Numbered from the stretch's first letter, positions 12,089-25,457 are shown. The stretch: DNA of 64,000 bases from Platerodrilus igneus (GCA_036346225.1 JARFIW010001750.1:62001-126000); one strand, 5' to 3'. Translations and numbers: made by a program. The notes: a model not told the origin generated them from the sequence alone.

Positions 12089-12541
12089 TACTAATGAATT
12101 GTGTTTCAAATATTATGGTACCTAATTATTTATAATAAACATACATATAGTGAACATACATTAAACAAACATTAATTTTACATCCTATAACTACTTATTT
12201 CTACTAAAACATGCTAAATGACTTATTTTTTAGATCTTGTGGTATGTCTTACTTTTACAAACAGTAGTGTCCATTCAAATAGTGAACATAAACATTTTAT
12301 ACAATCCACAGAAGCTTCCTCAAATGGAATTACGTTTGATTTTTATAAATTAAATTAAATAAACACCTATTTGAAATCTCAAAAAGCTCTATCACACTGA
12401 AATAGCATTCGATATTAATTCAGTAATTAATTTTGTACGATCTTGTTTATCATTAGTTTTAAATAGGATATTTCATAAATATGAGTAGTAAATAAGTGCG
12501 TCTAACCTTGGATATTATATAGAACATTACATAACATAACA

Positions 12542-12616
12542 ATATATATAAGAAAAGTAGGTTTAATGTGTCTTAAATTAATACAAAGCAAAAAGAAATT
12601 ATTGGCAAGTGACTCG
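12542..12616 (+). repeat. Dispersed repeat segment shared with 28.8 kb
   Basis: After a short TA run, about 75 bp matches 28,817-28,893 with few differences. Shared blocks are GAAAAGTAGGTTTAATG, TCTTAAATTA and TTATTGGCAAGTGACTC. It lies just upstream of the hAT relic. At 28.8 kb the same block leads into the repeat that also occupies 9.67 kb, so all three may be parts of one family. Confidence 0.8.
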
Positions 12617-12689
12617 AATTCAGCCACGAGGGCATACTGTGGACGTGTTTCGCCCTATTTGAGGCAAAATCTAACAGAAATGACGATGG

Positions 12690-14100
12690 ACTGCGTGCTC
12701 CTTATAATGTTTCTTTAATGAACGCGAAGTTCGGAATGCCGTACACTATTGGCGAAGAACTTATTCTACTAGCTGTAAGTGAGGTAATACGTACCGTCTG
12801 GTACAAACCAACTTTCGATATTATAAAAAGAATTTCACTGAGTAATAATACTGTACGAAGAAGGATCGACGAAATGGCTCAGAGTGTAGAAAACTGTTTT
12901 TGTAACTACTTAAAATCATCTGAATTCGCAATACAGCTTGACGAGTCAACATTACCAGGACATGAAACTTTACTTTTAGCTTATGTGAGATTTGTAAAAG
13001 AAGAAGAAATTTCCAAAAAATTGTTGTTTGCTAAATGTTTGGAAACTAATATGCAAAGTGAAACGTTATTTACTAAGTTAAAAAGCTTTTTTGATGTAAA
13101 AGCTATACCCGTGATTAATATCATCTCCGTTGCTACTGATGATGCTCCGGCAATGATAGGACAACATCGAAGCTTTCTGTCATACTTATAACAATTTATA
13201 CCGAATGTATTATCGGTACATTGTGTCATTCATCGACATTATTTGGTCGTAAAAACCTTAGTGAACGTTTGCATGAATCACTACATTATGTCAGTAGAGC
13301 AGTTAATAAAATCAAAAGAAATGCCTTAAATAAAAGATTATTTGCTCAACTTTGTTTGGAAAATGATGATGACTATAATTGTTTACTACATAACACAGAA
13401 GTTCGCTGATTATCTAAAAGTGCATGTTTGGCTCGTTTCTATTCCCTCTTTGATTCAGTGTTGAAGTTCTTGGAGAGTAAAGACAAAGATTTGCGGCACA
13501 ATTTAACTATCTGAAAAAATGGCATGGCATCGCTTATATGACTGATTTGTTTGCCAGATTTAACAAGACTAGTTTATAACTACAAGGTGACACATTAAAT
13601 TTAATCAAAACTAAAAGTGTAATATTTGCCTTTGTTGCAAAACTTTTGCTATACGAACAAAACTTGGGAAAAGGAGAATGTTTTCAGTTTCCAAATCTTT
13701 CAAAATTGCAAAATAGAGATGAGGATGTGTTTGCTTATTGTCAACACTTAACGGCGCTTCATTCGGAACTTAACCAAAGATTTGAAAACATTCTTTAGTT
13801 GGATATTCCCGGCTGGGTGTTGAACCTTTTTGCAAGTAGTCAAACTCAGAGCACAAATGCAGATGAATACATACTAATACAGGAGCAACTTATTGAATTA
13901 TCCACAAATGAGGAGCTGAAACCAATGTTTAAACAGAGATACGAGAATTTCTGGTTACAAAAACAGCTCCCAATGTTATATCCAGCATTATGGGTTATTG
14001 TACAGAAGCTGTTCATTGCTTTTACGTCTTTCTATTTGATAGAACGTGGATTCAGTGCCGTTATGAGCCTCGTCACAAAAAAATAAAACCGATTAAAAAA
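12690..14100 (+). pseudogene. hAT transposase relic (ZBED5/SCAND3-like)
   Basis: The first uninterrupted part, to 13,191, has HTIGE-like YTIGEELILLAVSEVIRT, LSNNTVRRRIDEMA, the first catalytic Asp in FAIQLDEST, and the second in VATDDAPAMIGQ. Further pieces follow: a HCVIHRH-like block and NLSERLHESLHYVSRAVNKI (13,221-13,409), then the C-terminal dimerisation region (13,799-14,086) with IERGFSAVMSLVTKK, which holds the conserved Glu. Stops and frameshifts fall after 13,190, 13,409 and 13,510. The BED finger is missing. The protein resembles the hAT-derived ZBED5/SCAND3 group common in insects. It is a dead transposon, not a domesticated gene. Confidence 0.85.
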
Positions 14101-14339
14101 TAGTACTCGTGGGAATTTGCGCTTCTACTCACAAACATTGATCCGGACATAAATACACTCATAACATGCATCAGGTTCATCCAAGTCATTAATTTTTTTG
14201 TACTTTAAAACAAAAGTTATAGTTTCAATAAATACTTCTTCAACAAAATGTTTTATTTAAATTTTATTTTTACGTCACCGTTTACTGTTCAAGACATCAA
14301 AGTTAAATTTTTAATTTTTCTATTATGCAAGTATGTAGT

Positions 14340-14414
14340 TGTTCACCCAGGGTTCGTGGAAAACTTTTGACTATGAAAGGGGATCCGTGAGCCAAAAGAG
14401 TTTGGAAACCACTG
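14340..14414 (+). mobile_element. 3' terminus of the hAT relic
   Basis: Read in reverse complement, this end starts CAGTGGTTTCCAAACTCTTT at 14,414, a classic hAT-Charlie-like terminus. It lies 330 bp after the transposase C-terminus. No matching 5' terminus was seen before 12,690, so the 5' end seems lost. Confidence 0.75.
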
Positions 14415-16561
14415 ATTTATAGAAATGTGCCATAGTACATTCCTGAGCTGAAGGACGAAATTCTTCACGTATCAGTGAGTTAGAACTGCAATTATGGCAA
14501 ACGTCATATAACATTGTAACAACATAGTTCTCATCTGTTCACTTGTGGAGCTGCAAAAGATGGCGGATATTGTGTGTCTTTAAATATCATGCATGATTCT
14601 TCAGTTTTTTAAAACGAACGTAAATTATGCGTTTTATTTAAGAACTAGAAAGTTGCTCAATTTGAAAGACCCCATACTTTTACTTAATATTTTTATAACT
14701 TGATGCTATTTATTACGTATTTCATTGATTCTAGTGTGCAGTTTGCAATTTACCTCCTGACCTTATTAGATCATGTTCCATTATATCGTTATTTAATTAC
14801 CCATGTGTTCTTTTCTCTTACTTTTTGTAAGCAGTATCTGTACTCACGTTACTCCAATATTAAATTGCAACTAAAAGTTTGTCTCAATTTTAATTTAATT
14901 CGCATGTATTTAGAAGCAACTAGGACTCGTTTCTTTATTCTACTCACGCCATTACACAATGTGATTAAATTAATGTACGAGATGCTTTTTTTGTCTTACA
15001 TAAATCATACTAAACCACAAACATCGCAGATCTGTCATTTTGAAGAATTTTCCATTTGCAATTTTTATTTCACTTATTTCACACTAATAAAAATTCCTGG
15101 AGGATTCAGACTTAATTCCTTATAATGGACAGATTCTTGTCGATTGATAAAGAGTTTCTACCTCAATAACCAGGGAAACCGTTTCCGAATTCACTTCCTT
15201 TATATTCTAAATGTGCTTTCTCTTTCGAAAGCTTTATTTCTTACTAGTAAGTATAAATCGATAATATTATTAAGCTTCTCACAACCTCAGGTGGATATAA
15301 ATTCTTGACAATAACAAATGAGCTATCTAAAACAATCCTTTTATTTTATCTTGTCACATGTAGCAAAATTAGGAATAGGAGTTGATGCGCCGTGAAAATG
15401 CAGAAGCGTTTTTCAAATTGTATTCCATACTCCGTTAGTAAACTTCCTGCTCTTAAACGAAGCCACATGACAGTAAAATTAATTAAACTTACAAAGCAGC
15501 CTCGCCTAAAAATGAACAATAGAGCTCTCCGCCAACGTTTTTCACTAACGCCCTCGCTTTATTTCAACAAGTAAAACCTTTATTAACATTATTAAGAGAG
15601 AGTGTATTCAAAGGCTAATCAAAGCGACATGTTTCTAATCATTATTTACTTTATCCGTATCTTACATTCATAACATCTGCAACGAAGCGTTACTTTGCAC
15701 CCTACCTTTTTACGGGTAGTAAAAGGGTAGGTTAACAGCAGAATATAAAAAATATTCTGGCGGAACTAGCATCGACCTTTATTGGCTGCAGTGAACGCAA
15801 GAGACTTAAATCTCAGGGTGAGGCATAGATATCTAGATAAAGTTATATAGAAATGATTACTTAAATTTTATTCGAATAGTTAAATAAAAAATTATACTCT
15901 AAGAAAATTTTGCATATTAAACATCCAGGTAAAGCATTTGTTTAAACACAGATCATCATTTCTACGAACGTATACATGAAGTACAAATAATTTCGTATAT
16001 ATTTAAACATTTCATCTATATGTTCTAATATTCATTTTCATTTAAGTTAACAGATACAATAAGATAAAATTTTGACTTCGACATGCATTAGAAGAAATTT
16101 CTTATTGTCAATTATAAACTTAGGTAATTATCTTTTCACATAGGTAATAAGTAAAAGAAAATTTGATCTCTTTTTAAGTATGTAGCTCTTAATCACAAGA
16201 AGTTTCATGAAAATCCTTATGTCACAGAATACGTGAGCATTTAACCAAAATTTACATACCCTTATTCTACATAAGTTAAATAAATTCGCATTTTACATGC
16301 AAGATAAAAACTTTAGAATAAAGCTTTAAAGACAGATACGATTATTTTCAAACAAAAACTCTGTCACTTTTTTTGTTGATATAAGAAACTATTTAATAAA
16401 ATTTTAAACTTATTCCTGCAGTTTTCTTGTAACTCAAATAAAACAAACTTGTTACTCTAAGTTCCACAGGTGCTCCTATTGTATCCTCCGGCAGAGTTTG
16501 TAGGTTATTTGAACCAGCTTGCAGGAAACAAAAACATCTCGCACATCTTCATAAATTGTAG
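14415..16561. other. No gene recognised
   Basis: This is AT-rich sequence with a few ORFs (14,700-15,125 is the longest) that lack recognisable domains. A short palindrome near 15,700-15,732 (CCTACC...GGTAGG arms around a GGGT centre) is the only structure noted. Confidence 0.6.
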
Positions 16562-16665
16562 CAGCGACGTAACTAGGTACCCGGAGTACATGCAACCGCG
16601 GGGGGCGCCCCAACCACCAATGGGGCCACAGGTGATATTTCACGCAAGGGCCTATCTGACAAAAT
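16562..16665 (+). mobile_element. hAT-like terminus fragment
   Basis: The stretch begins CAGCGACGTAACTAGGTAC and runs into a GC-rich GGGGGGCGCCCC core. This layout (CAGTG[A/G]CGTA[A/G]CTAGG, then G/C-rich) is typical of some hAT ends. It is strikingly GC-rich in an AT-rich window. No partner end or transposase was tied to it. Confidence 0.4.
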
Positions 16666-16960
16666 TTCAATAATAACGTAATCAAAAAAATAAGTGTTTA
16701 GTGTTCATCTCTTGAATGTTGTATTAGTAAAATGTGCTTTCAACTTTATAAGTTTCTAAAAGAAAAAGTTTAGTATAAAATTAGAACTAGAATGGAGAAC
16801 ACAAATTGAAGCACAATGCCACACAATATAACACTGAATAATTACCAATTCTACATTATACCTACAATTCAAAAGAAAATCAGCATAACATTATTATTTC
16901 AAATTGTTAACCCACGCACTATGGTTCAGCCTATTAAGTTTGTAATTTAATATGTATATA

Positions 16961-19900
16961 CTGACGGCTCGCCAATCACAACTGAAATCTTAAATCTAGT
17001 AGGTAAGTGTAGGTGTTAAGGTGCCGCGTCAGCGTCGACGCGCCAGCGTTGTCCTAACCCTGCTTGCAAATGCATGCAGGTTTTGTATGTTTATATTATT
17101 ATTTTAGTCCGTTGCATGTTGCTCTCGGTGTTGCGTGTCGTATTGCATAATAGTGTAACTGTACGAAAATAATACCTTTGTTATTTTTCATTTTCGAATT
17201 TCGATTACCGCAAATATATAAATCACTGAGACTTACACACACTGAAAAGACACTATGAAAGTGGTTCTGCTAAGCGTAAGAAAAAAGAAGAAGAAAAAGT
17301 TTGTGGAAAAAATACCAAAACTAACAGCATTTTTCAAACAAACTACTTCCGAATTTGAATTTACTCCAAGTGAAAGTGATGCAAGTTCCTCGTGTTCATT
17401 CAGTACAGAAACGATCCCCCATCAGAACTTCTTTTCTGCGTTCGTCAGAAGTTGTCACTGATAACGATGTTTTATTAAGTAGTTCTTCGCCCTAGCAAGC
17501 GGCGATACCTTGTTACGTTTAGTTTACGATAGTCCGTTAAAACGTAACCCTTTTTGATTCGTTATTCATTTACTTAGATTCTGCTCAAATCTTCCAACAA
17601 CGCTCGGTATATTAGACCTTCCTACAATAAATGCGCTTTCTGATAATTTTCAATTTCAAATCTATTTGCTTTAAAACGAAAAACTTATTCTTTAAATTAA
17701 ATAGTCAATACCCTGTTTTAGGTATCCGTGAACTTGTTACACATTACTATAGCGTACAATTAAATTCTTATACTGTTACGACTGGAAGATTCGTCAAAAT
17801 AATGGATCATACTATTGTTTGATAAGCGTGTTTCGAGTTTCTAATCGCCTTTGATAAGGCGAGGATTGAAGTTCGAATTCTTGTTATTTGAACGCATTTT
17901 TAATTTAATTTTTTCTGAACACGACCTAAGTACTCGTCGTTACATTTACTTTTTGTTATTTACGAAATTTTCGTGCATACACTGTGTGCTTCCTCCTGGG
18001 AACATGATCGTCTGTTGCATTGACCCGGACTGAGGTGTCAGTTCTAAAGGTGGAGTTCATCAGTATCAACTGAACGTTAAAGACGGAAAAGCGAATAACC
18101 GCTAAAGCCACAAAACAAATTTGCCTATCGTATAACGTGAGGCGGAACATCATACCCAGCTGAAAACTTCACCACGACGGTCGATGGTTTCACCAGCAAT
18201 AGATTGGAGTTAGATTGGTTTTTTTGTCTTGTCCTTTGTCAAGTTTTGAGATATTGAAAAGCGATTTCACTTCTCTTCCGATCATCGGGATACACTATGG
18301 ATTATAGCGACTAAGTTTCACCCTGCTACCTAGTTACCTGCTATTTGCTTATATGTTTTGTTTTAGCGAGAGTATACGATTTAGGTACACTGTTGTGACC
18401 TACCACAGCTGGACGAATGCATTCAGACAGCAACGAATTATCGGTAATGTGGATCAATATGTAAGTAACCCTTCGTTTTTGTATTTATTAAAAGTACAAT
18501 TCTTTTGGCAATAAAAATTTAATCTTTGTAAATATAGCAGGACTGAAAGTAGCCCGTTCTAGTTTTGTTTTAAAATACTTTACGGGGTACTTGGGAAGGT
18601 ATTAATTATTTTTAATTCCATTTTTAGTACTACTGCTATTAATTTTTTCTTTAATTTTTTTTTTGTACTACTGCTGATGTGTAACATAGTTTCTAATTAG
18701 AGGTTTTTTTATGTTTTTTTTTCTTGTGAGTTATAAATGAGTGCGTGTATTTTTATTTCAGGTTTTTTTTAATTTTTGCATGTGTAATACTCCGCCAACT
18801 GAGCCCGGGCATTACTTTCTTTGTACGGCCAGCTACGTTAATGTACGAAGCAACCTGATACTGAACCGGAGTTTTTACAAAAGTCTGAATTATTCGAAAT
18901 TTTTATAGAGCATTTAAGTAAGTTCAGCAAGCGTCACCAGGCGCGACAGATTTACGAACACAGAAAAAACAAGTATGTTGACTTAAAGCAAAATGAAACT
19001 CCTTCAAAGAAATTTCTTTGAAGGAAAAACCAAGTATCTTGACTTAAGAAAAAAACGAAATTCTCTCAAACAAATTTCTTTGAATAAAAAAAATTAACAT
19101 ATTTTTTTCTGTGAAGAAACGCAGGCAAATTTTACCTCTAGATCGTGTAGCGTCATGTACGGAACTTACTTTGCAAAAAATTTTGTTTCATGAATTTGTA
19201 CTACAACCTATAATTTATTTATAGGAAACAAGATTCCGAAATTGAAATAAAATTCTTTATCGAGGAGAAGGATCCTACTGATATGGCTCTATATTCTGGT
19301 ATACAATTAACAACAGACATTAAGAGATTTACTTTGAAATACGGACCCTGTCGTCCGAAAGGACCCTTTCCCAGAAATGCTAAAAACAGGTCTTTTTCTA
19401 AAAATTATGACGTTTGTAAATCAACATCTAAGATAGAAATTGATTTAACTTGGCTTTGTTACTCCCCCAAATACGACAAAGTTTATTGTGAACCATGCTG
19501 GCTGTTTTCTACAATTAAGTCTGGGTGACAGGAAGGCATTAATGACTGGCAAGGTTTATGTAAGAGAATTAAAAGCCACAGAGATAGTGTGGCGCATATA
19601 GATTCATGTTATGTTAAAGAGACTTAGAAAAGACTGAATAGTGTAGATAACGTAAATAACGAGATCATTTTGAATCAACAACAATTTTGGCGACAAGCGT
19701 TAGAAAGACTTTTTAAAATCACTTTGAAATTAGCAAAAAAACCTTAATTCATTCAGAGGAAGTAAAGGCCAACAAACTATCGATGACATTTATAACGGCA
19801 ATTTTTTATCCGATGTGAAGCTGCTTACTGAATACAAAGATGTCATGCAAGAACTGGTTAACACACCCAAAAATATCATCAAATATTCATCTCCACTAAT

Positions 19901-20955
19901 TCAAAATGAGTTAATTGAGTGTGTAGGTATAACTTTGAGAAAAAAATTATTAGAGGATATCGTGGAAGCTCCTTACTTTTCAGTCATTGCTGACACAATT
20001 CAAGATATTAGTAAAATTAATCGACGTAGCAATACTTACCGGTATGTTAAAATTATGTTAAAATTATGAAAACTGACATGGGCGTGCCTAAAGCAATCTG
20101 AATTCAAGAGACATTTTTAGGTAAATCATTTTTATGTAATTATAAGTAGATTATATTTATTATACTTTCAGGGTTTTTCAAGAACATTCTCAAACTGCTG
20201 AAGGTATTAGTAACCAGGTAGTGAATATTCTACGGAATGATGGTGTAAATATTAATAAGTGTTGCGGCCAAGGGTGTGACGGTGCAAGTAACATGAGCAA
20301 GAGGTACATTAGCGTTCAATCTAGAATTAAAGCCATTGAACCTAAAGCCCTTTACGTGCATTGTACAGCACATAATTTAAACCTAGTTATTAATAATGCA
20401 ATCAATGCAGTTCCCGAAATTCAAAATTATTTTGCATATTTGCAAGACATTTATAACTTTTTCGGAAATAGTATTAATAGGTGGGATATATCAAGTTCTA
20501 TAACAGATGAGTCGCAAAAAATCACATTAAAAAAACGAAATCCAACCCGCTGGGCTAGAAAACTAATTTCGATATTAGCAGTTAAATTAAAATACATGAA
20601 TATAATAAAGAGTTTATCTAAAATAATTCTTGAAAGCAAACAACGCGAAGAAATTCAGGAAGCAAACAGAATAAAAAGTAACATGGAGAAATTTGAATTT
20701 GTTTTTATTACGGTTGTACTGACAAATCTGTTTGGAGAAATAAATTTTGGTTCAAACATACTCCAAAGAAAAGACGTGGATGTAGTAAAGGCGTCCGAAA
20801 CTTTAAAGAAAATATTTAAAAAATTGACTACAATAAGAAACAAGTTTGAAGCTTTGAAAGCACAGGCTACACATATTGCTAGAAATTGGGGACTGGGATT
20901 AGGATTGAAACTAAACATAATGTTAATCCATAATCAACTTACCACTTTTTAATTG
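16961..20955 (+). mobile_element. hAT element of the ZMYM1/DUF4371 type, spliced and broken
   Basis: A hAT-like 5' end (CTGACGGCTCGCCAATCAC, close to the usual CAGTGGCGGCTCG) starts at 16,961. Coding remnants follow from about 17,240 to 20,950. Stretches without coding match, such as 17,470-18,830, are bounded by possible splice sites. This family normally has an N-terminal exon apart from the rest. No 3' terminus was recognised; the element appears cut after 20,950. Confidence 0.7.
17240..20952 (+). pseudogene. ZMYM1-like (DUF4371/hAT) transposase relic
   Basis: The N-terminal piece (17,240-17,460) is a lysine-rich stretch followed by EKIPKLTAFFKQ, the start typical of this family. The zinc-finger-like block (19,283-19,528) has the FPRNAKNRSFSKNY region and WLCYSPKYDKVYCEPCWLF with paired Cys. 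19,815-20,069 has EAPYFSVIADTIQDIS, which places the first catalytic Asp. 20,221-20,952 has CCGQGCDGASNMSKRY (second Asp) and ALYVHCTAHNLNLVINNAI. Stops interrupt after 19,528, 19,620 and 20,069. The C-terminal dimerisation domain with the catalytic Glu is absent. The relation to ZMYM1-like proteins is clear; it is not functional. Confidence 0.85.
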
Positions 20956-21459
20956 TCAAGGTGGGAAGTATACATATTTATGTGCTCTAGGCTCCATATT
21001 ACAAGCTAAAACGGTATTTTTAGAAAAATAACGTAATATGTAATAATTACTTACATACCCGGTACAAATAGCGAGGTAACTTCAAGATTCTCAAGAAATG
21101 CTGTTCAAAGCGGTCAGATAAGAAAAAGAATTAAACTTTGACTTCTCAAACCAAAAGCAACCAACATAGATTGTTGGGGAAAACGAACACTAACGAACGT
21201 ATTGATTAGACCACGATTCAAATTCACCTCAGATATTGCTTTTCTAGAGGAGTATTGGTAAATTTACCAATAAGGAAATTACTTATACACGTACGTAATT
21301 GTACTTTAGGAAACAGATAATTTATAAATAAAGAATTTATAACACGGTTATATAGCATGTTATTTCTGGAACTTATTACTAAATGTAGGAAACTTAAATT
21401 TGAGTTGGAACACTTACAGGATTCACTGTAATTTATTAACAAAAAGGAAATGTATGTGT
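20956..21459. other. No gene recognised
   Basis: AT-rich sequence between the hAT relic and the nested repeat at 21.46 kb. No domain-bearing ORF was seen. Confidence 0.6.
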
Positions 21460-22296
21460 CTTAGTACGGAGCACGATGTAACATGTTGAGGCGTATCGAA
21501 TAAAAACAAGTTACACTGCCCCGGACCAAAGAGAAAAAAATATGACATTAGGAATATTTTCTTTATAAAGATATACAATCCACAGAAAAATTTAAAAAAT
21601 TCTAAACCAGAACAAAACAATAAGTAATATATTTTGGGAAATAGTAAGAAAATTTTATGAACGAAAAACAAACAGAAAATTTGAGTGGTATGATATCTAC
21701 CGTGTATCACCCTTCCCAAGGATTAAAGAAATCAGTATAGACTAATATCGGTATGGACAAAAATTGGTAAAGACAAAATCAGTAAAGACTAACCAATCAT
21801 AATAAAATTTTTTTCGAGAAAAAGAAAAAAATACAACGAGATAAAGGGAAATATTTAGACAGCTTTCAAATTTGGGCTAGGAAGGGGGTAAATGATACCA
21901 AAACACATTATGGTTTTAGGCCAAAGAAAATTTATGTTTCGTTTTATATTAAAACAACAAAAAAAGAGAAAAAAAGTTAGATATTTAGAAATCGATTTTC
22001 TAAATTTAATTTATTTAGTTAGATAAATAGTTAATTTCTGTGCCAGTATATGGCTTAAGATCCTTGATATGCCAATTATTTGTTTTCGACCCATCAGGAT
22101 TGGTTAAGTTATACACTAAGTTTGACAATAATAATGTCTGCTGCTTTAGACAGAACTTTGTTTAATCTCCATACTTTATCACCTGGGACGGGTGATACAC
22201 GTTAGATATCATACCACTCAAATTTTCTGTTTGTTTTTCTTAGTGCGGAGCACGCTGTAGCATGTTGAGGCGTATCGAAAAAAAACATGTTACAAC
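21460..22296. repeat. Nested repeat: 56-bp direct repeats around a 50-bp inverted repeat
   Basis: A 56-bp unit containing GGAGCACG and GTTGAGGCGTATCGAA occurs in the same orientation at 21,460-21,515 and 22,239-22,296. An inverted pair of 50 bp (containing TTTGAGTGGTATGATATCTA) lies at 21,663-21,712 and 22,190-22,239. The right inverted arm abuts the right direct repeat, while on the left 148 bp separate them. No transposase lies inside. A small non-autonomous transposon or two overlapping insertions would fit. Confidence 0.75.
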
Positions 22297-22357
22297 TTAT
22301 TATTGGCCCTGTAGTACTGTAATTAGTTACAAAATATTTATATAATTTATTATTATT

Positions 22358-24844
22358 CAGGGTGATTCACGGTAGATAGCCTATTAAACGTTAACGGAGA
22401 ACTACTTAACATAGCGCTTTGAATTTTTGGTCACTTATGTAAGCCAACATGTTCTCTCGATTTAAAACATTTTCAACTATGCAGTGTTGCCAATTCTAAT
22501 AAAACGTAGTAGTAACTTTGTTATACCTAATGCTAGTTTACAATTCCTTGTTTATTTTTGATTAATTTTTTAAATGCTGTCGTATACTTATCTGTCATAG
22601 CTTTCGAGATTTTCATTATTTTTCTTTTTTTATTAGGGAAACGTGATTTCAATTAAATGTTGATAAATCTATGCTTTTAAACTCTATGAAACTCTAGCTT
22701 AGGTTGGGGTTAGTTAAGGCCCAAAGGCACCACATCCTGTAATCAAATCCCCCAGTAAACATACAGGATGATCCAGGTGTAATTGTTCCTTACTTAATTA
22801 AAAAAATTATTAAATGTCCGAATTTTTAAATGAAACACCATATATATTATTTCTAATTCAGATAGCTGCTAAAATTTACTATTTTTTTATGTACACTGTT
22901 CCTATGCCTAACTTTAATACTTTTGAACTTATAAGCAAATATTTAAATAATTTTATCAAATTGGATTTTTTTGTCAAGCAGTCTATGGAAATTTGATGTT
23001 CTGTTACTGCTTATTTTGTATCGTTGTTACTTTGTGCTTCTTAGTGTTGCATACCTATAAAGTAAGTTAATCCTCGCATAAAATGGCAGACAATGTCTAT
23101 TCAAATACTGTTCTTATGAATTGATTTATGTTACCTGGAGAGTGTGGTAAAATTATAAGCCGCACTTGTCGAAAATTCAATGACATGTATCCAGATCTAG
23201 CGACAATTAATAATGAGAAATTTAGACTACAGTAAAATTTCATAAATTTTGGTTCATCTTTAAAGGTTTCTAGACAGGTTCCCAGACCCGTAGCGTCTAA
23301 CGAAGGAAATGAAATTAATGTTTTAGCATATTTTCATGCCTTTCCACAATAAGATTGGCATCACACGAATTGAATATAAGGTACGCTTCTATACAGTGAA
23401 TATTGGCTAAAAATAATATACATAACTACAAGTTTATAAAAGTACAACCTCTTAAACCTAGGAATTGTTCACAAAGAATTGAGTTCTGTGAATGTTTACT
23501 AATGCATATTCAAGAAGATCCACATTTTTTAAGAAAAATTATTTGAACTGACAAGTCAAAATTCTCTCGTGAAGGCATTTACAATAGAAAAGACAATCAT
23601 TTTTGGACTAGTGAAAATCCTCACCTTACGAAAGATTCTGCGTTTTAAGAAAGATTCAGTTTCAATGCATTTTCTTTAATAATGGACAATGAAATTCGAT
23701 ATTTAATTTACGACGAAAAGTTAACTTCTCAAAAATATGTAGAAATTATAACCACAGTAGTTGAAGATTTTACAGATACTCTTACGGTGGCAAAATACCT
23801 CACAGCTGGTATCACCTTGATGGAGCTCCACTACACAGCTGAAGTAAGCTGTAAGCTCTACAACATTTTTGAAGATCGATGGTTCAGACGCTGGGACCCC
23901 GGAAATTGGCCTCCGAGATCTACCGACTTATCTCCGTTGGATTTTTATCTTTGGGGTACAATAAAAAATATTGTATCTAAATCACTTGTAAATACTAGAA
24001 AAGAGTTGGAAAATCGGGTCAATCAAGCTTTTCAGTCCCTAAAACGTGCAGAACTTAGAAAAGCTACCACAGAAGGCATGTACAACCGAATTTTAAAATG
24101 TTTTGAGGAAAATGGTCATCGTTTTAAACAATTACTGCAATAAATTATTTATTAGATAACGGTTTTGACCGGCATCTTGTACATAGTTTTTTGTTTTGCA
24201 TTAATGCATTCTTATGGCTACTTAGTTGCATTTATTTGATTTAATTAACCATATTGGCTATAAATCATAAATTAGTGGATTTAGGTATAGGAACAGTATA
24301 CATAGGAAAATAGTAAATTTCAGCAGATATCTGAATTGCAAATAATATACAGGGTGTTCCAATTAAAAATCCGAACCTTTAATAATTTTAATAATTAAAT
24401 AAGGAACAATTGCGCCTGGATGTTTACTGAAGGATTTGGTTACAGGATGTGGCGCCTTTGAGCCTTAACTAACCCCAACCTAAGCTAGAGTTTCATAGAG
24501 TTTTGAAGCATAAGTCTATCAACATTTAATTGAAATCACGTTTCCCTAATAAAAAAACGGAAAATAATGAAAATCTCCAAAACTATGTCAAATAAGTATA
24601 CAACAGTATTAAAAAAAATTAATTAAAAATAAACAAGAAATTGTAAACTGGCATTAAGTATAAGGTATTTCATTTAATATAACCAAGTTACTACTACGTT
24701 TTATTAGAATGACAACACTGCATAGTTGAAAATATTTTAAATCTGAAGAGCAAGTTCGTTTACGTAAGTGACCAAAAATTCAAAGCGCTATGTTAAGTAG
24801 TTCTCCATAAACGTCTAATAAGTCATCCACCGTGAATCACCCTG
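22358..24844 (+). mobile_element. Tc1/mariner-like element with ~590-bp inverted arms
   Basis: The ends begin CAGGGTGATTCACGGT at 22,358 and mirror at 24,844. The left arm to about 22,940 matches the right arm from about 24,255 in reverse complement, at moderate identity. Landmarks are the CACCACATCCTGTAA block (22,727/24,455) and TACTGTTCCTATGCC (22,893/24,290). A transposase relic lies between. A second CAGGGTGTT-type end inside the right arm (24,352) suggests that one element may be nested in another. Flanking bases are not a clean TA duplication. Confidence 0.75.
23082..24143 (+). pseudogene. Tc1/mariner-like transposase (DDE_3 type), many stops
   Basis: A start at 23,082 opens an N-terminal region with RKFNDMYPDLATINNEKF, the pattern seen in insect DDE_3 transposases. 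Several stops follow. Further on, the FCE and TDKSKFSREG blocks mark the first catalytic region (expected TDE..F), then HFWTSENP. The last 153 codons (23,682-24,143) are open and hold WPPRSTDLSPLDFYLWG with the third acidic residue. The tail ends CFEENGHRFKQLL, as is normal for the family. The second-Asp motif (D-G-A-P-x-H) is eroded to LDGAPLHS-like DNA in another frame. Confidence 0.82.
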
Positions 24845-25457
24845 TATATAAAAGAAAAATTTTAATAGTTAATAGTAGATAGGCTATGTATGTTCTGGCG
24901 CAGTCGCTTATTTTTACATATACTTTTCCATAAAAAATTTAAGATCCATTCTGGTCATTTTTGTACCCTTCGAAGTCGTTTTAGTTTAAAATTTAAATCT
25001 ACATCACTACCTTCCTATTCTGCTCGCAACCAATGGGAGAGCTTAAAAATGAATGAAAATTGAACAAGTAAAATCGTATACAATTTTATTAAAGATATAT
25101 AAATATTTATTTACATTTACAATCGTAAATAAATATACAATAGGTGTACTAGCAACTTATATCCTATCATTATAATATATCTTCAGAAGTATTACGAAGA
25201 CATTGCTGATTAGATAGATGTGATATTTACAAGTGTTTTAGTTAAAATGGATAAATGTGCAAATAGCAGATGTAAACGAGTATATTATAGAACTGTTGGT
25301 GACACAAGTTCTTTACTTTATTTATGTCTACCGATTTAAGCTACACTTTGCGGAGGTCTTTTGTGGAATTGATAGCATAACATCGGCTTCTTCTAGTTGA
25401 TTGTAAATATGATATTTATTGCCAATGTCGGTGGTTACGTTGTTATTGTACATAACA

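Noticed and set aside
14700..15125. 141-codon plus-strand ORF with hydrophobic stretches
   Set aside because: It looks like a membrane protein only because the DNA is T-rich. No start context, repeats or family match.
12718..20952. Domesticated hAT genes (ZBED5-like, ZMYM1-like)
   Set aside because: Both have internal stops and frameshifts and have lost domains; the first keeps a hAT terminus. They are dead transposons.
21423..21719. 98-codon minus-strand Phe/Leu-rich ORF
   Set aside because: It overlaps the direct and inverted repeats at 21.46-21.71 kb and is a composition artefact.
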